The translations under genes and the position numbers were made by a program. Shown here piece by piece: positions 46,161 to 58,840 of a DNA stretch of 64,000 nt (position 1 is its first letter; every line of letters starts with the position of its first letter). A model generated the notes under the pieces. The model had not been told where the DNA came from. It saw only the letters and a program-made list of their open reading frames with translations, and ran no database searches. This stretch comes from Hydractinia symbiolongicarpus (lineage: Eukaryota; Cnidaria; Hydrozoa; Anthoathecata; Hydractiniidae): contig NC_079881.1 in the NCBI RefSeq assembly GCF_029227915.1, forward strand, positions 5,332,001 through 5,396,000. The letters are read 5' to 3'.

Positions 46161-49100
46161 ATGATACTGCGTATTCAAACAAATGATGGAATGAAGAGAA
46201 TAGAAGTGGCTGCCACAGATACAGTGAAGTCTTTATATGAAAAGGTTAGTTTGTATAAAATTAATTTCTATTTAGAACTTAATTCTCATTGTTTTTATAT
46301 GTAATATAAGCTTTAAAAAGCTGGTTATTGTGTTTCCCCTTATTTTGCACACCTCAAGGCTTAAAAATGGCCTACCCAAAAAATCTTTTTGTTTTGGTTA
46401 ACAAAAATATTCAAAGCTTCGGTTGTTTTGTGTACTTAGGTAAGTTTGACCAGATGCAGCCAGGTAATAAAAAAGACACTAACTGGAAAACTAAATATAT
46501 TTTCTCAAATTCTTAGGGGCTATTATATTATTGTAAACAACATGTTTTCAGATAACACAAAGTTTTAATCTACATCCTAATGGCTGGCTGTTATGTAAAG
46601 ATAGAGCATTGAAAAACGAGTTGAAAAAGAATACTAGAAGTACATTGAAAACTCTTAAGTTCAGGTAAGATTGTGTGAAGATAAGCAGAAGCAACAATCT
46701 AATACTGCAATTTAATACCTTTTCAAAATACATTTTACAATGTTAAATTATTTTTATATTAAAGCATAAAGTTTTTGTGTGATGACTTTGACATTTGAAT
46801 AGTAGTGTGTAGAAGAAAATGAATATTTAAATGTGATTTAATTTTTTAGTCATGGTGATGTAGTTTATATGAAGAACTATGATGGTGAAATAGCTAGCAG
46901 TAACCGAAGTGAGACAAGTACACCTGATCAATCAACTGGGGAAGAAACAGAACTTGTACAACCGTCAACTATTAATGTAGTGGAGGATGAAATTGATGTT
47001 ATTCTTTCCAATGAATCAGGTTTAATTCATCGTGAGAAAAACCCACAGCTGTACGTGATAAAAAATGACATGAATTTATATGTTAATACTGTGTATATTT
47101 TCTTCTATATTTTAATTTCTGCCATATCTATCATAAAATACCTGTTTAAAGTATTCAGACTAATACGTTTCTTTATTTAGATGTCGACATGGAAGACTAG
47201 GAAAATGTCTGCACTGTGCACCGTTAGAGGTATGTATGTAACAAAATTTTGTTAAATACAGTACAAATAACTTTACTTTATTTTCATTTTGGTAATGCTA
47301 CTTTATCATGTTGAATAAATCTACCTCTTTTAAATGAGCTCCCATGTTAACAAATGATAGTTTCGTAAGTGCCTTCCAGTAAATGCCTGCCCTTGTTTAT
47401 TCACCAGTATATTTCAAAAACTGTGTATATCTATATCTTTCAAAACAAAAATGTTAGTTTAAAGATATAAATGTATTAACGTTTTACATTACGATTTTCC
47501 TGTAGCAATTGAATAAATGTTTTCCCCAATTCACTCCTAGACCTGTTTAAGAAATGCTTGCAATAATAACCTTTTTTATTAGCCTTACGATGAAGATTAT
47601 TTGAAAACATTAAATCCACCAGCAAAACATTTGTCGTTTCATGCATACCTTAAGAAATTAAAGTCTGGAGCAAGCAGGTATTCCTGAACAATTACTGTAA
47701 ACTACCTCTTTGGTATTATTTTTAATTGTTTAAAAAAGTTTTTAGGGCTTGTACAGTGAAAATTTTAACTTTCTACTTTTCAAAAAGTTGCTTGCCTTTA
47801 TAGGCTATGATGATCTCACTTTTATATTTCTTTTATAGAGGAAAATTTGTTAATCTGGAAGATGTTAATTGCAAAATTAAACCAGGTTGTACTGAGCATT
47901 TACCTTGGCCGAAAGGAATCTGTACGAAGTGCCAACCAAGTGCAGTTATGTTAAATCGTCAGGTACAAAGACAAAACTATAATGCTATATCGTGTTCACT
48001 ACTTTGTGCATGTGATCACACTACATTATAACAGCAAGCAAGGTTTTGAGTGTACAATACATTGGTAGTCATTTAACCAACAAAGAAATTGTTGAAGGCG
48101 TTTAAAAATTTCAACGTCATAAACTAATTTAGGTTATTTTTGTAAGGGAAATGTTTTATTAACATAAAAGAATAATTAGAAGAATGGACAATCAAATTGA
48201 AGTCTCATTCTTTTTCTGATCCATTTTGTTCTTCAGTGTAAATCTAGCTTTACAGAGAGCATGGTGGAAAACTCATGCTACATCATTTTATTTCTTGCCT
48301 GTCATAAGATTTCATTACTTTATTTAGAAGAAACATGACACAATTTTCTTTTAAACTTATGCTTTTCGTTCTTAACCCAGCAATCATAATGATAATAAAT
48401 TTAACATTGAAGGAAATAAATCTTTTGTGTTGTTATTAGTTTATTCATATTACTAGGTAATGCAATACCACGCTGTCCAAGCTATGCCACCACTGGGTCA
48501 AACCATTTCAATATTATGCATTTATAAAGACTAAAACAATTTAAGATAGCATTCAAACTAAAGAGCAAAATAACATTGGGATTGCATTATAGATTGATAT
48601 GTCACATAATCATATATTAGTACCAAAAACATTGTAACACTGCTAGCAAAATAGCACTGCTTATTTTATTTTTCACAAAATACTTTACTGTTTCACTTGT
48701 TGCAAAATATTGGTCAAACTTGAAGAACGTAATCGTCAAAGCATTTGTACCAACCCTTGAATAACACTTTTAAACGTTAAAGCAACCACTTATCTGGATA
48801 ACTAATGTCTATTTGCACAGAATGACTACTAATGATCAGTCTTGACTTTGTTACATTTAGCATTTATCTAATTATAAAAGTTGTTAGACTTGTTTTATTT
48901 AGCCTAGTTGCTTGTTTTCTGTTTATTTATATATTATGTATCTGTTTATTTTAGACATATAGACATGTTGATAATATTATGTTTGAAAATCCTGTTATAA
49001 TGGACAGATTTTTAAATTATTGGCGTACAACTGGATGCCAGGTATGCAATCTTTGTCACAGTTCTGCAATTTTGCTTGACTTGTCACTTAATTTACAACC

Positions 49101-52100
49101 CTAAAACAATCCAAGGAAGTGGCACAACTCTTTTATACATGCATGACTATGTTTGTAACTATTATTTTACTTTCTATAGAGACTTGGATATTTGTATGGC
49201 AAATACGAGAAACACGAGAATGTTCCACTAGGTTTACGAGCAACTGTCGCTGCAATATACGAACCACCACAAGTGAGATACTGTTTATTTTATTGTTTTA
49301 ATGTTAATTTAAATTTTGCTATTGTGCATTCTAATTATCCAAGCATTATATTTGATGAAATTAACAAATTAACAACAAATCAATTTTAATTCAAGCTCTA
49401 TATAATAAGGCAACAGTTAAACAAATTCCTAAAAAAAATTGTGTCAACGGGTCATTGCTGACGTCATAAAAATTCGAACACAGACCTGCCTAATTCTATT
49501 TTTCTATAGACTTATCAATTAGTTACTATTGTTTACCCAGGATAGCCTTCATAGCTCTTAATGTACTGTTATCATGAGAACCTCCAATGGGGGTCCTAGT
49601 GCATTTAAAGCTCCCATTTAAGGTACCATAGACGTGTGTAAGCACAGCTTTCGCTCAACTAGACAATCAACTAAAATATCATATTCATCCTAAGAAATCA
49701 ACATGAAATCTCTGCCAGTAAAAGTTAGTTAATTTTACCAAGTTAATTTAGAGAAACGTTTTGTACCTGTTTACGCTAACATGTTTATAGGATTCTTCTC
49801 GGGACAAAATTCAACTCAAAGATGATCCTTTTGAGGAGATAGTGGAATTACTAGCATCAAATTTGGGTTTACGGAAGGTAAGAAAAGTCTCTTTTATTAA
49901 GTACCGACTTAGGATTTAAAACTGGTTATATTTTGATTTAATACTTCTTTTATAAGGAAAAATAGCATTACTTACAATTTGTATAAATTTAACTGAAACT
50001 TGATGCTTTCACCAGTAGGAAAAATTTTAATGTACAAATAAAAAACTCAAATTCAAGTCGGTAATTAAAATGTAAAAAAATTGATAATCCTATGCTAAAA
50101 CAAACAGTGGATTACTAATTTAGGCAAAGTGTACACATCATAGCGAAACATTTTCAAAGACGATAGAACAAAGGTGATTTCTATGAAATGTGTACAATTG
50201 CTTATCACTATTTTAGGTTGGTTGGATTATAACAGATCTTATACCAGATGAAAACATATCAGGACAAGTAAAGTATTTAAGGCATGCTGAAACACATTTC
50301 CTAACTGCCCAAGAATGCATAATGGCAGCAGACTTTCAAAATAAATACCCCAATCCCTGCAGGGACTCATCAAAGGGGAAATTTGGTTCAAAATTTGTAA
50401 CTGTTGTAGTATCAGGTATGTCTACTTTGCTGGAACATGTTTTAATCTTTGTTTTTGTGCAGATAGTTTACAGTAACATAAATTATTTCTTAGGTTTTCA
50501 TATTTCCCAGTCAATGGTCAGATTCCTTTTAATTAATTTTAGACTTGTCTACTAAGACTTGACGTATGTAAAAATAAATTTTATCAACAATGCGAGACTT
50601 TTGTGTACCATCTGTCAATCAATGTTAATCCTTTGTCTACTTCCTCTGAATCAATGTCAAACTGTTCTCTGATTTTTTTCATGCAATTTGAGACTTTTAT
50701 CTACTTTCTCCTACTAAATTTGAGACTTTTCTCTACTTCCTCTAAATCAGTTTCAAACATTTGTCTACTTACTCTCAATCATTGCCAGATTTTTGTCACT
50801 TCTATTTAGTTGTCAGAATTTTGTGTACTTCTTCTCAGTCAATGTCAGTCTACTTCCTGACAATTAAATCACACTTTTGTCCACTCCCTCCTAATCATTG
50901 TGAAATGTTTGTCTACGTCCTCTTAATTAGTGTTCAACTTTATCTACTTCTTCTCAATCAATATCAAGCGTTTGTCTACTTCCTCCCAATCAGTGTCAAA
51001 CGTTTGTCTACTTCCTCTTAATCATTGTCAAATGTTTACCTACATCTTCTAAACCAGTGGCCAACTTTTATCTACCTCTTCTCAATCAGTGTCCAACTTT
51101 TGTCTACTTCTTCTCAACCAGTGTCCAACTTTTATCTACCTCTTCTAAACCAGTGGCCAACTTTTATCTACCTCTTCTCAATCAGTGTCCAACTTTTGTC
51201 TACTTCTTCTTAATCATTGTCAAATGTTTGTCTACATTTTCTAAACCAGTGGCCAACTTTTATCTACCTCTTCTCAATCAGTTTCAAACTTTTGTCTATC
51301 ATTGATTTTCTCAATCATTGTCAAATGTTTGTCTACTTCTTCAATAAATGTCAGACCTTCGCTGTTTACTGTTGTTTACGTTTAGGTCATGAAGATAAAC
51401 ATATTCACTATGATGGATGGCAGGTAATATTTTTAAAATTTATGATGTTTTATTTTTACCACACCCATACTGTGGGTTAGCTATTGTTTTAATAATATTT
51501 TTTTTTTCGATTGCTAGTTTGTCGATTTGAGTAAGAGCTGTTTTATGTTCTGGATGGTATAAATGTATGTTTGTGGAAAACATTGCTTTAAGTGTACATT
51601 TTATCGTGAATAACCAGTGGATTCTAGAATTAACAATTTTAAAGTGCAGGGAAAGCGTTGATAGATCTACAGTCACTTACATTGTATTTGGTAGGTTTCA
51701 AATCAATGTATGGCATTAGTTCGAGATGAATGCTTAGTACCAACACTTGATGACCCAGCACTGGGATATATTAAAGAGTCATCCAGTGAACAATATGTAC
51801 CTGATGTTTTTTATAAGGTTAGTTCAAGTCTTTTTTTGTTTCTACATTATTTAGGTCACGAAACATAGGGTTTAAAGTGACTTTTAGATATCAACAAACC
51901 TGGAGAAATTACCTTGGATGAAAGCTGAGAGAGAACCTGGAGAAAAAAAAGATTTTCCATTTATTTGTACCCACGATATTGTGTTAAGTCTTTATAGTTA
52001 GGTAATGCTAAATTCTAAATAAATATTGACTTTGAAATCTTTATTTGTATATTCAATTTCTTCACCTGCTTAAATCTTCTATAACCTGTCCTATAAAAGT

Positions 52101-55100
52101 CTCTTGACTTTTCGATTTTTCTAAATTGCTCTTTTTTCCTCTTAAAATGTTTGCTGGTGTATCCTGTACTCCAATAAACATGCTGTCTAACAGACAAATT
52201 GACAACCTGAAATGACATTGTTTTCGACTCGACGCTCTGGAAGTCTGTTGTTTACATTATCGGCACGCAGTCTTGAACTTCACGTAAATCGACTTCTCTT
52301 CAGTTCGAGTTTGAAATAAGTCAAAAGTACCGGTTGTGCTATGCGACAAATATAGGATTCATAGGAATACGAATGTTCTCAATATGCGTCAAGTCAAAGG
52401 TTTTCGAACAAAAGCCCAACCGAAAATCGAATACAGCTTGCACTCAAACTTTCAAAGTTTTCGACTACAAATTTTTAGCATAGCATGCTTTTTTTTTCTG
52501 TTGGCTGTCTGTAAGCTTAATATGATGGCCGAAAGTTACAACGGGCGAATTCGCATGAATTTTTTACGGGCTTTTAACTAGTTTTGTTTACTTCCCCTGT
52601 TTTGTGTAAGCCTTTTAGAAAGAGAATGGAGGGTGAAGACTAAGAGGTAATTAGAACAGACTTTCTGTAGTTGCATTTAAGTTTAAATCCAACTCAGTGT
52701 AGATCAGACTAGAAGAAAGTCATTAGTATAACCGTCCAGGCTGAGAACGATGATTTTACCGTAGAAGATCGCATAGTTTCGAATAAAAAACGAATGCTAT
52801 AATGTGAATGTGTGCTTAGTTGCGTACTTTCGAGAGCTATATGTTGTTGCCATTCTATTGAAAATGTCTCCATTGCATTCTTGCATAAGTCAAGTAATTT
52901 AGATCATAATTATAAGAACAATAACTTATATAAAACAAGTTTTATGCGCCGTAAAATTGTTGTATTTCCTTAGGAAAAAGATGAATACAAGAACGAAGTG
53001 ACGAAAGATTCTAGACCAATGCCTATGGAATATTTTCTTATCGAGGTATCTGCTTCACATTGGTTCGACCGTTTTTTATTCCGTCTTCTTTCCCTTGTAA
53101 CTGCAAATTTTTTATTTCAGGTTCCTGCAGCTTTTCCCTTAGAACCTGTAAACACTTTCATTGGCGTCTCTTCTAATCCGTTTCCTATAGAGAATCGTGT
53201 ACAGATTGGCGAAACCCAGGTAAGATACAGTTGACGTAGTTTTATCCTCTTTTATTTATTGATGTTCTGCTAAGACTTTACTTTTCGTGGAGGAATTACT
53301 GCTTATTTGCCCAAGTTATGTTACCTAGCTGTGACGGTTGTGAAGAACGGAATAAATATATCTACACTTGTCTGTAAAATATTGCAAGTCTATGTATTCA
53401 TTGAGAAACTGTATCAATTACAACCTCGTAATTTACAAACCTAATTTCTTAATGCTGTTTAAGGAAGCTACGATTGTCTTTTCTTTAGAATTTCGAAGTA
53501 TTTATGAAGTACGTAACGAAAATTACTTCTGGCGACGCTAACGTGATGGAAGGCTTTCTTGATTTCCACTTTCTTATATATTTAATGACAAATGAAATGA
53601 TTTCATTAAAGGTCAGTGCTTTTCTGAATTTGCCTTTTTTGTGTACCGCAGTTTATTCAAACGGTTCTACAAAAACTTGATATAGTAATACAAAGCATCA
53701 CCAAAAACCTAATAAATTCTTAAATGTTCAGAATGATTAAGCAAAATTCCCCTGTACTAATGTTACAGGTATTCTGTCTGTGCGCGAGAAACACGCGAAA
53801 TAACAAATTTGATATATTTTTATCGACTTTGTTGCGACGGGTCAATTCACGTAGTTTTTCCACAAGCTAACGACTAACTAGTAATCTTATATACTAATAC
53901 CGTATTCTGTCTGTCCACAAAAAGAAATCCGTACTACGGCCACACGAAAAGAAAGTACAATATTTTCTGATCAGTTTTGTTGCCACAGGCAAATTTCTGT
54001 AAAAGTTAAAGACGGGTGAACCCGTGGATTTTTCCATGGCCTAACGACAAAGTCTTACTATACTGCCATATTCTGTGTGTTTAATTATCAGTGCAGCTTT
54101 TATTCGGTTCATCCTTTGCATTTTTAGAAACTAGAAAAAAAATCCAAAATTGTATATACTATGGCATTTTGAATATAACCCCCCTTGCAATACCCGCCGA
54201 TTTTGTTGATGCGTACAACATTAGGTCCTGCCAGGTCTCAACATGTTTGGAAGACGATTTATAGCGATGGTGTCCATTTTAAAGGTCCCTTTCATGCTTT
54301 GTATAATTACTTTTTTTTCATTCAGCTTGTTTTCTTTTTGTGTTATCTTCACCAATCTGATTATTATTTAGCTGCAGCTTGGTTGTGCTAACTACCTGTA
54401 GCTAAAAAACGAAAGTAGCTAGATACAGTTGGGCGAATCAATTTTTTGAAATAGTCCATAGTCGTTGCATCCTGGGACGAATTAATAAGAAAAGGAATAA
54501 AAAATTTTGATCTTTAGTCAAAGTAGAAAGCCTGCGTTGATGTTTTTTTGAAATGCATGCGTACTGACATATTTGTTATTTATCAATAACTCGTTTTAGC
54601 ATAAAATGAGCGAACTGTGTAAAGCGTTGATATCACGTGACGCTGCGCAGTTCCATCATTGGTTGGAAAGTGACGAATGGAAAACTATTGAGCAGATGAT
54701 TCATGCTCACGGTAAGTTTTCATTGTAGAAACAATCCAAATTATCGGGTTCGCTCTTTGGTTATGCTTTTGTATCATGCCCATGGTAGGTTTTTAGTGTA
54801 GGAGCAATCCGATATTTTTGGATTCACCCTTTGGTTATACTGTTAAATCGTGCTATTTTGAATTGCGCTCGATGTGGAGAATTTCTCTGGCCTTTTTGGT
54901 ATTTATTTATCACTTCTCAAAATGGCCTGGTATTTCCTTCTCCGCCATGTTGAATCAATTTTTTACACCGCAGAATGCATTCCAGTCGCTGTCCCGAACT
55001 TTTTTTTAAATGAGTAACATAAAAAGCAGCCTCAAGCTTAAAGAAGTAAATCCAATGTAAAGAGATGATCAGTAGTGGAATTGTTGACGGAGCCTTTTAC

Positions 55101-55715
55101 TCAAAAAATGAGAAATTTTAAATGAATGAAGGGATAACTTGCTCACCCAAATCGGTGGTGGCTTCACCATGTGTGCACACTATAACTGCGAAGCATACAT
55201 TGAAATAAGTTAATTTCAATTATCGCCTATATAGTTTTGACAATTTTGGATGTATATATGAATTCAGTCTTTCGTTTTGGTATTTTGAACGTAGTATACG
55301 AATGTGAATATTTAGTGACGATGATCATGTATAACCTGCAGTTGCGTCACATAATCCCATTAAAGATGTCATAATTTCGTATTAAGACATCTTTTGATGG
55401 GAAAAATTTTAAGCATTTTTATACAAGTTTGTTTTGTATAATGAAACATAATGGCACAATCTGTCGCTCTCGCTAAACGCGACAGATGATATAATGTTTG
55501 CACTTACTTTTTGTATTCTTCCTTTTTTCACAGCTCCTTCGCCGCCACCTACTGGAGCAGCCGGCGGTGGTTTTCCTCGCTCTTCGAGTTCAAGTTCAGT
55601 GGAGTACATGGAGACCGAAAATGTTGATTTGACCAGATGGACGTGTCGTCATTGTACGTTCATAAACTCTTCCAGTAAAGACACGTGTGAAATCTGCAGC
55701 CTACCAAAAGACTAA
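46161..55715 (+). CDS. NPLOC4: NPL4 homolog, ubiquitin-recognition cofactor of p97/Cdc48
   Basis: Seventeen exons, all in phase, 626 aa (human 608): 46161-46244, 46552-46664, 46850-47050, 47181-47229, 47583-47677, 47839-47962, 48955-49041, 49180-49272, 49791-49877, 50217-50415, 51386-51423, 51695-51817, 52974-53045, 53121-53219, 53489-53611, 54600-54711 and 55534-55715. Domains: ubiquitin-like UBX-type fold ([16 protein letters not shown], 1-66); then the paired zinc-finger region ([12 protein letters not shown]... [14 protein letters not shown]); then the MPN-like NPL4 core ([43 protein letters not shown]). A C-terminal NZF zinc finger follows ([23 protein letters not shown], with the ubiquitin-binding TF pair). 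With UFD1, NPL4 recruits K48-ubiquitylated substrates to p97 for unfolding in ER-associated degradation and chromatin extraction. The ATG directly follows an acceptor site, so a few upstream residues or a 5' exon may be missing. A Ser/Pro/Gly-rich linker precedes the NZF. Confidence 0.95.
50600..51360. repeat. Intronic minisatellite, ~32-36-bp unit, about 20 copies
   Basis: Units follow the pattern tttgtctacttcctctcaatca then gtgtcaaac, with variants (ttatctacctcttctaaaccagtggccaac). Copies are most alike at 51040-51290 and degenerate toward 50600. The array fills most of the intron between exons 10 and 11 of the NPL4 gene. Several open frames inside it are artefacts of the repeat. Confidence 0.9.
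51818..52973. other. NPL4 intron 12
   Basis: 1.15 kb. A somewhat GC-richer patch at 52220-52600 (cgactcgacgctctgg ... aaatcgaatacagc) has no recognisable coding or repeat structure. Confidence 0.5.
53870..54060. repeat. Dispersed 'CCCGTGG' repeat, inverted copy, in NPL4 intron 15
   Basis: Reads ctaataccgtattctgtctgtcc ... gacgggtgaacccgtgg-atttttccatggcctaacgac, the reverse complement orientation of the family at 345-460 and 27405-27600. A second related end (tactgccatattctgtgtg) follows at about 54060. Confidence 0.55.
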
Positions 55716-56900
55716 AATTTTCGACCGTCTTTAATTGTTGAGAATTTCGATGCTCAATCTTTCGGCTAACAGCATATGACGTGCGCCTTGAATTTCATAC
55801 TTGCAGTGCGAGAAGAAAGTCTATAATAAGATGTTTAAAGAAATGAAATAGAAGTTCCTCAGTTGGAAGACAAAAAAAGCCAAGTAGCGAAATATGGAAT
55901 TATTTTCTTGTAGTAGATATATTTTTTGCTTTATAGTCCTGTCGATTGTGTCTATATACCACTAGAGAAGGATCTTTCATTTTCACATTTTACTTCGTAA
56001 AGGAAAATGCCATTTGATTGTTCTCCAAGACGGGACATTTGCTGACAATAAGTAAACTATCAACGCTGCATTGAGAACTCCCTATTGAAAACACAGTTTC
56101 CTTTCTCTCCTTTCTGGTTTTTATTGACCTAAATTCACACTACAAATGCAGCTTCCTACGGCGCGGTGTGTTGCTGCACGACCTTTTTATTTTTGCCCAC
56201 ATCAAATTTTAAAAAACTTTCTTCAAAACACGTGTCATTAAAATTTAATCCAAACTTGCCGCAGCGTCACACGGCAAACGTCAAACCCAAAGTGAGTACA
56301 AGTCCTTTCATTTCAGGTTAAAAATAAGTCTATTGTTCAAAACGATAGAGAAATAATAATGAACAGCCTGGTTAGAATCCTTATAAAAAAATTGTGTGTA
56401 CGTTCAAAACGGGCGGCGTGATAGAATATCTTTTCAGTGTGAATTTAGCGATACTTGACAGCATTGCGAAGTTAAGGGTTCCTGCATCTTAAAACGCAAA
56501 TTTATCAGGATGTTATTTTGTAAGAGGAACAGCTTGATCGTTGATAGCAGAAAAATTTTGTTTAGAAGCGTTATTTATGTAGAGTTATTATTGTCACAGT
56601 TACAAGAAAAATTAAACTAATCGAAATGTCGTTTGTGTGAACAGAAGTACCTTCTTCATATTTGATGCTAGTCACTTTTCTTTCTTATCGCCTACCTACC
56701 TACTTGTCTTTCTTTTCGCGCGATTAATTTTTATTTTGTTATTTTTTTCAGCTAAGACATCTTTATTCCACACCTCTTTTGTTAACATTTGATGTTTTTG
56801 CCACCAAGGACAATCTCAGTGTATTGAAAACTCTTCACCACCATAATTTTTGTATAGGAAATGGCTTACTGCATAAAAGGGAATTAGCAACGTTTCATGG
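55716..56900. other. 3' region of NPL4 and intergenic DNA
   Basis: Probably begins with the NPL4 3' UTR. No further gene or repeat recognised. Confidence 0.5.
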
Positions 56901-56906
56901 CATGTA

Positions 56907-57068
56907 CAAAGAAACAAGATTTGTAAACATAATTTAAGACTATGTTTACACATAGCGATAGATGTCGTTCCGAAATGATTTTTGTTGCGGTTAGGCCTCG
57001 CGTCACACAGTTCTGCGACGTGTGAACATAGTCTTAAATTATGTTTACAAATCTTTTGTTTCTTTTGT
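56907..57068. mobile_element. Foldback/MITE-like element with ~45-bp inverted arms
   Basis: aagaaacaagatttgtaaac..ataatttaagactatgtt (about 56909-56950) is nearly perfectly reverse-complemented at about 57025-57064 (aacatagtcttaaattatg...tttgtttctt). The core of about 70 bp contains cctcgcgtcacac and ctgcgacgtgtg. Non-coding; the transcript would form a long hairpin. Confidence 0.75.
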
Positions 57069-58840
57069 AAAAAATAAGGTAAATCAGTTTGAAGAAATAA
57101 CAAACTTATCAACCCTTTTTTTATTAAAGCTTTCGGCAGAATTTTTGTCGTTTCCATTATAACAGTCATACAGTATATTCATCATTTATATAAAATGTTA
57201 CAAAGTAAGAAATTAAAAATTTAAATTCTATACCATATAATGTCTAAAAACCAAAATTGCCTAAATTATTTAGCAGCCCAAATATTTTGTCAGTTTTATA
57301 AGTAAGAAAACGTTGTGAAGGTGGAGAATAAGGGTCGGATTGAATTTGGGCCTGAATGTTTCGGCCAATAAGGTTTTTCCTGTGGAATTGAGTGGGAAAG
57401 TCTATCATATGATGCTAGCCATACGTCCGTCTGTAAATTGTAATTTCAAAGTTATATGAATACCAGCATTCCGTCTGTTCAAAATAGCTGCACGCAGCTT
57501 TATTTCGGCTCCCTTTTCATTGTTATATTGCGCGTGCATTTCTGCTTTTAGTGAACGTTTGGACGCAAGACCACACAACACTAAGTACGTCGTGCTTTGC
57601 GATCAAAGTGGACATTACTTTTTTAAACCTATTTTAAGATTTCGGCTGTGAGCATAAAACGTGAGGAAAATCCGAGCGAGCTGTTTTTATTCGATGTCCC
57701 TGCTCGCTGCCGGGGTGAATTATTTTTTAACCTAAGTCCTATTTTCCAGCACTTTTTACAGAACTCGATAAAACACAGACCGATCATCTTACTTTTATAA
57801 ATTTTATTATTGACAGGTTTTTTATCGCGTTAAATTTTAAACGCGTTATTAAAAAATTTAGGTTAATATTAAACGGATATTGACCGGCTTTGGTGCTGTG
57901 AAATACAAAGCCCGAGGTGAAAAGAACAGACCGAGCTTGCAATGTCATTTCAATGTCTATTTTAAAATGTTTTCATTCGTGTCATTTCATTTTTTTCCTG
58001 TGAATCTGCTGCTAAAAATTGACGCATGTGCAATAAGGTCTCCCTAAATCCGACGACATCATGCAAAAGTTGAGTAGAGATGGAAAAGGCTACTTAAAAG
58101 AGCTGATGCTAATTAAGAATGTGTATATAATAAAAAGAGATAAGCTGGTTCTGAAATGCAATTAGAAAGCTATACAGTTCTGTGTCGGCACCAGTAACAA
58201 CAACTGGCGATGCTCTTGCCGATCAATTACAGAGTGTGCGAGACACTGTTACCGAAGGGTAACAGTGTCGAAATCATTCAGCACATGTTCGATAAAAACG
58301 ACACACAGATGCTGGAGGATGGCGGTTGACATGGCGTTTCAACAAGAACCTCAGCCTACCGCCCACGTGTGTTATTATGGAAAAAAACTACGCCTCACAC
58401 CGAGATGAGAGTAAAGGTTATTTATAGTTTCAGCTGTAACATTCACGAGAAGGCTGAGACGAGTCATCTACCTACTGGAAGAGGAAAGACACGAAGGCAC
58501 TTTCGCCTTGCGGATATAAAATCCTTCATAGAATAATGTAAGATGAAGCGTCTTGATTTCTAAGATGCAGAAATTTAGAGCAAAGCTTACCTACCTGCGG
58601 TGAGAATCATAGAGACCGCAGGGTCATGCAAAGGAAAAATCGTCTACAACCATGTGCAGATAAAAATCATAGGCACAAGGCTACAAATCAGCATCAGAGT
58701 CTCAAGATGAACTCAGGAAAAACTTCGTGGAGACTTGTTTATGGACAGAACCAGCACACAAAAAGGTTAGGTGACATCACCCTAGGTATATTGGAGGGAC
58801 ACTCTCTTTATATGAAAAAGATTTAATGAAGACGTTTATA
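57069..58840. other. Intergenic DNA with possible decayed coding remnants and a 12-bp hairpin
   Basis: At 58185-58345 the plus strand can be read as coding across one frameshift (SAPVTTTGDALADQLQSV, then EIIQHMFDKND), unlike the AT-rich surroundings. I do not recognise the family. The frameshift falls in a hairpin, gacactgttacc-gaag-ggtaacagtgtc, at 58242-58269. A region to 58540 (TGRGKTRRHFRLADIKSF) may belong to the same remnant. Nothing firm. Confidence 0.3.

Noticed and set aside
51025-51480. Three overlapping plus-strand ORFs with repetitive FYLPLLNQ-like peptides
   Set aside because: They arise from the minisatellite in the NPL4 intron, open in more than one frame at once, and lie between confirmed NPL4 exons.
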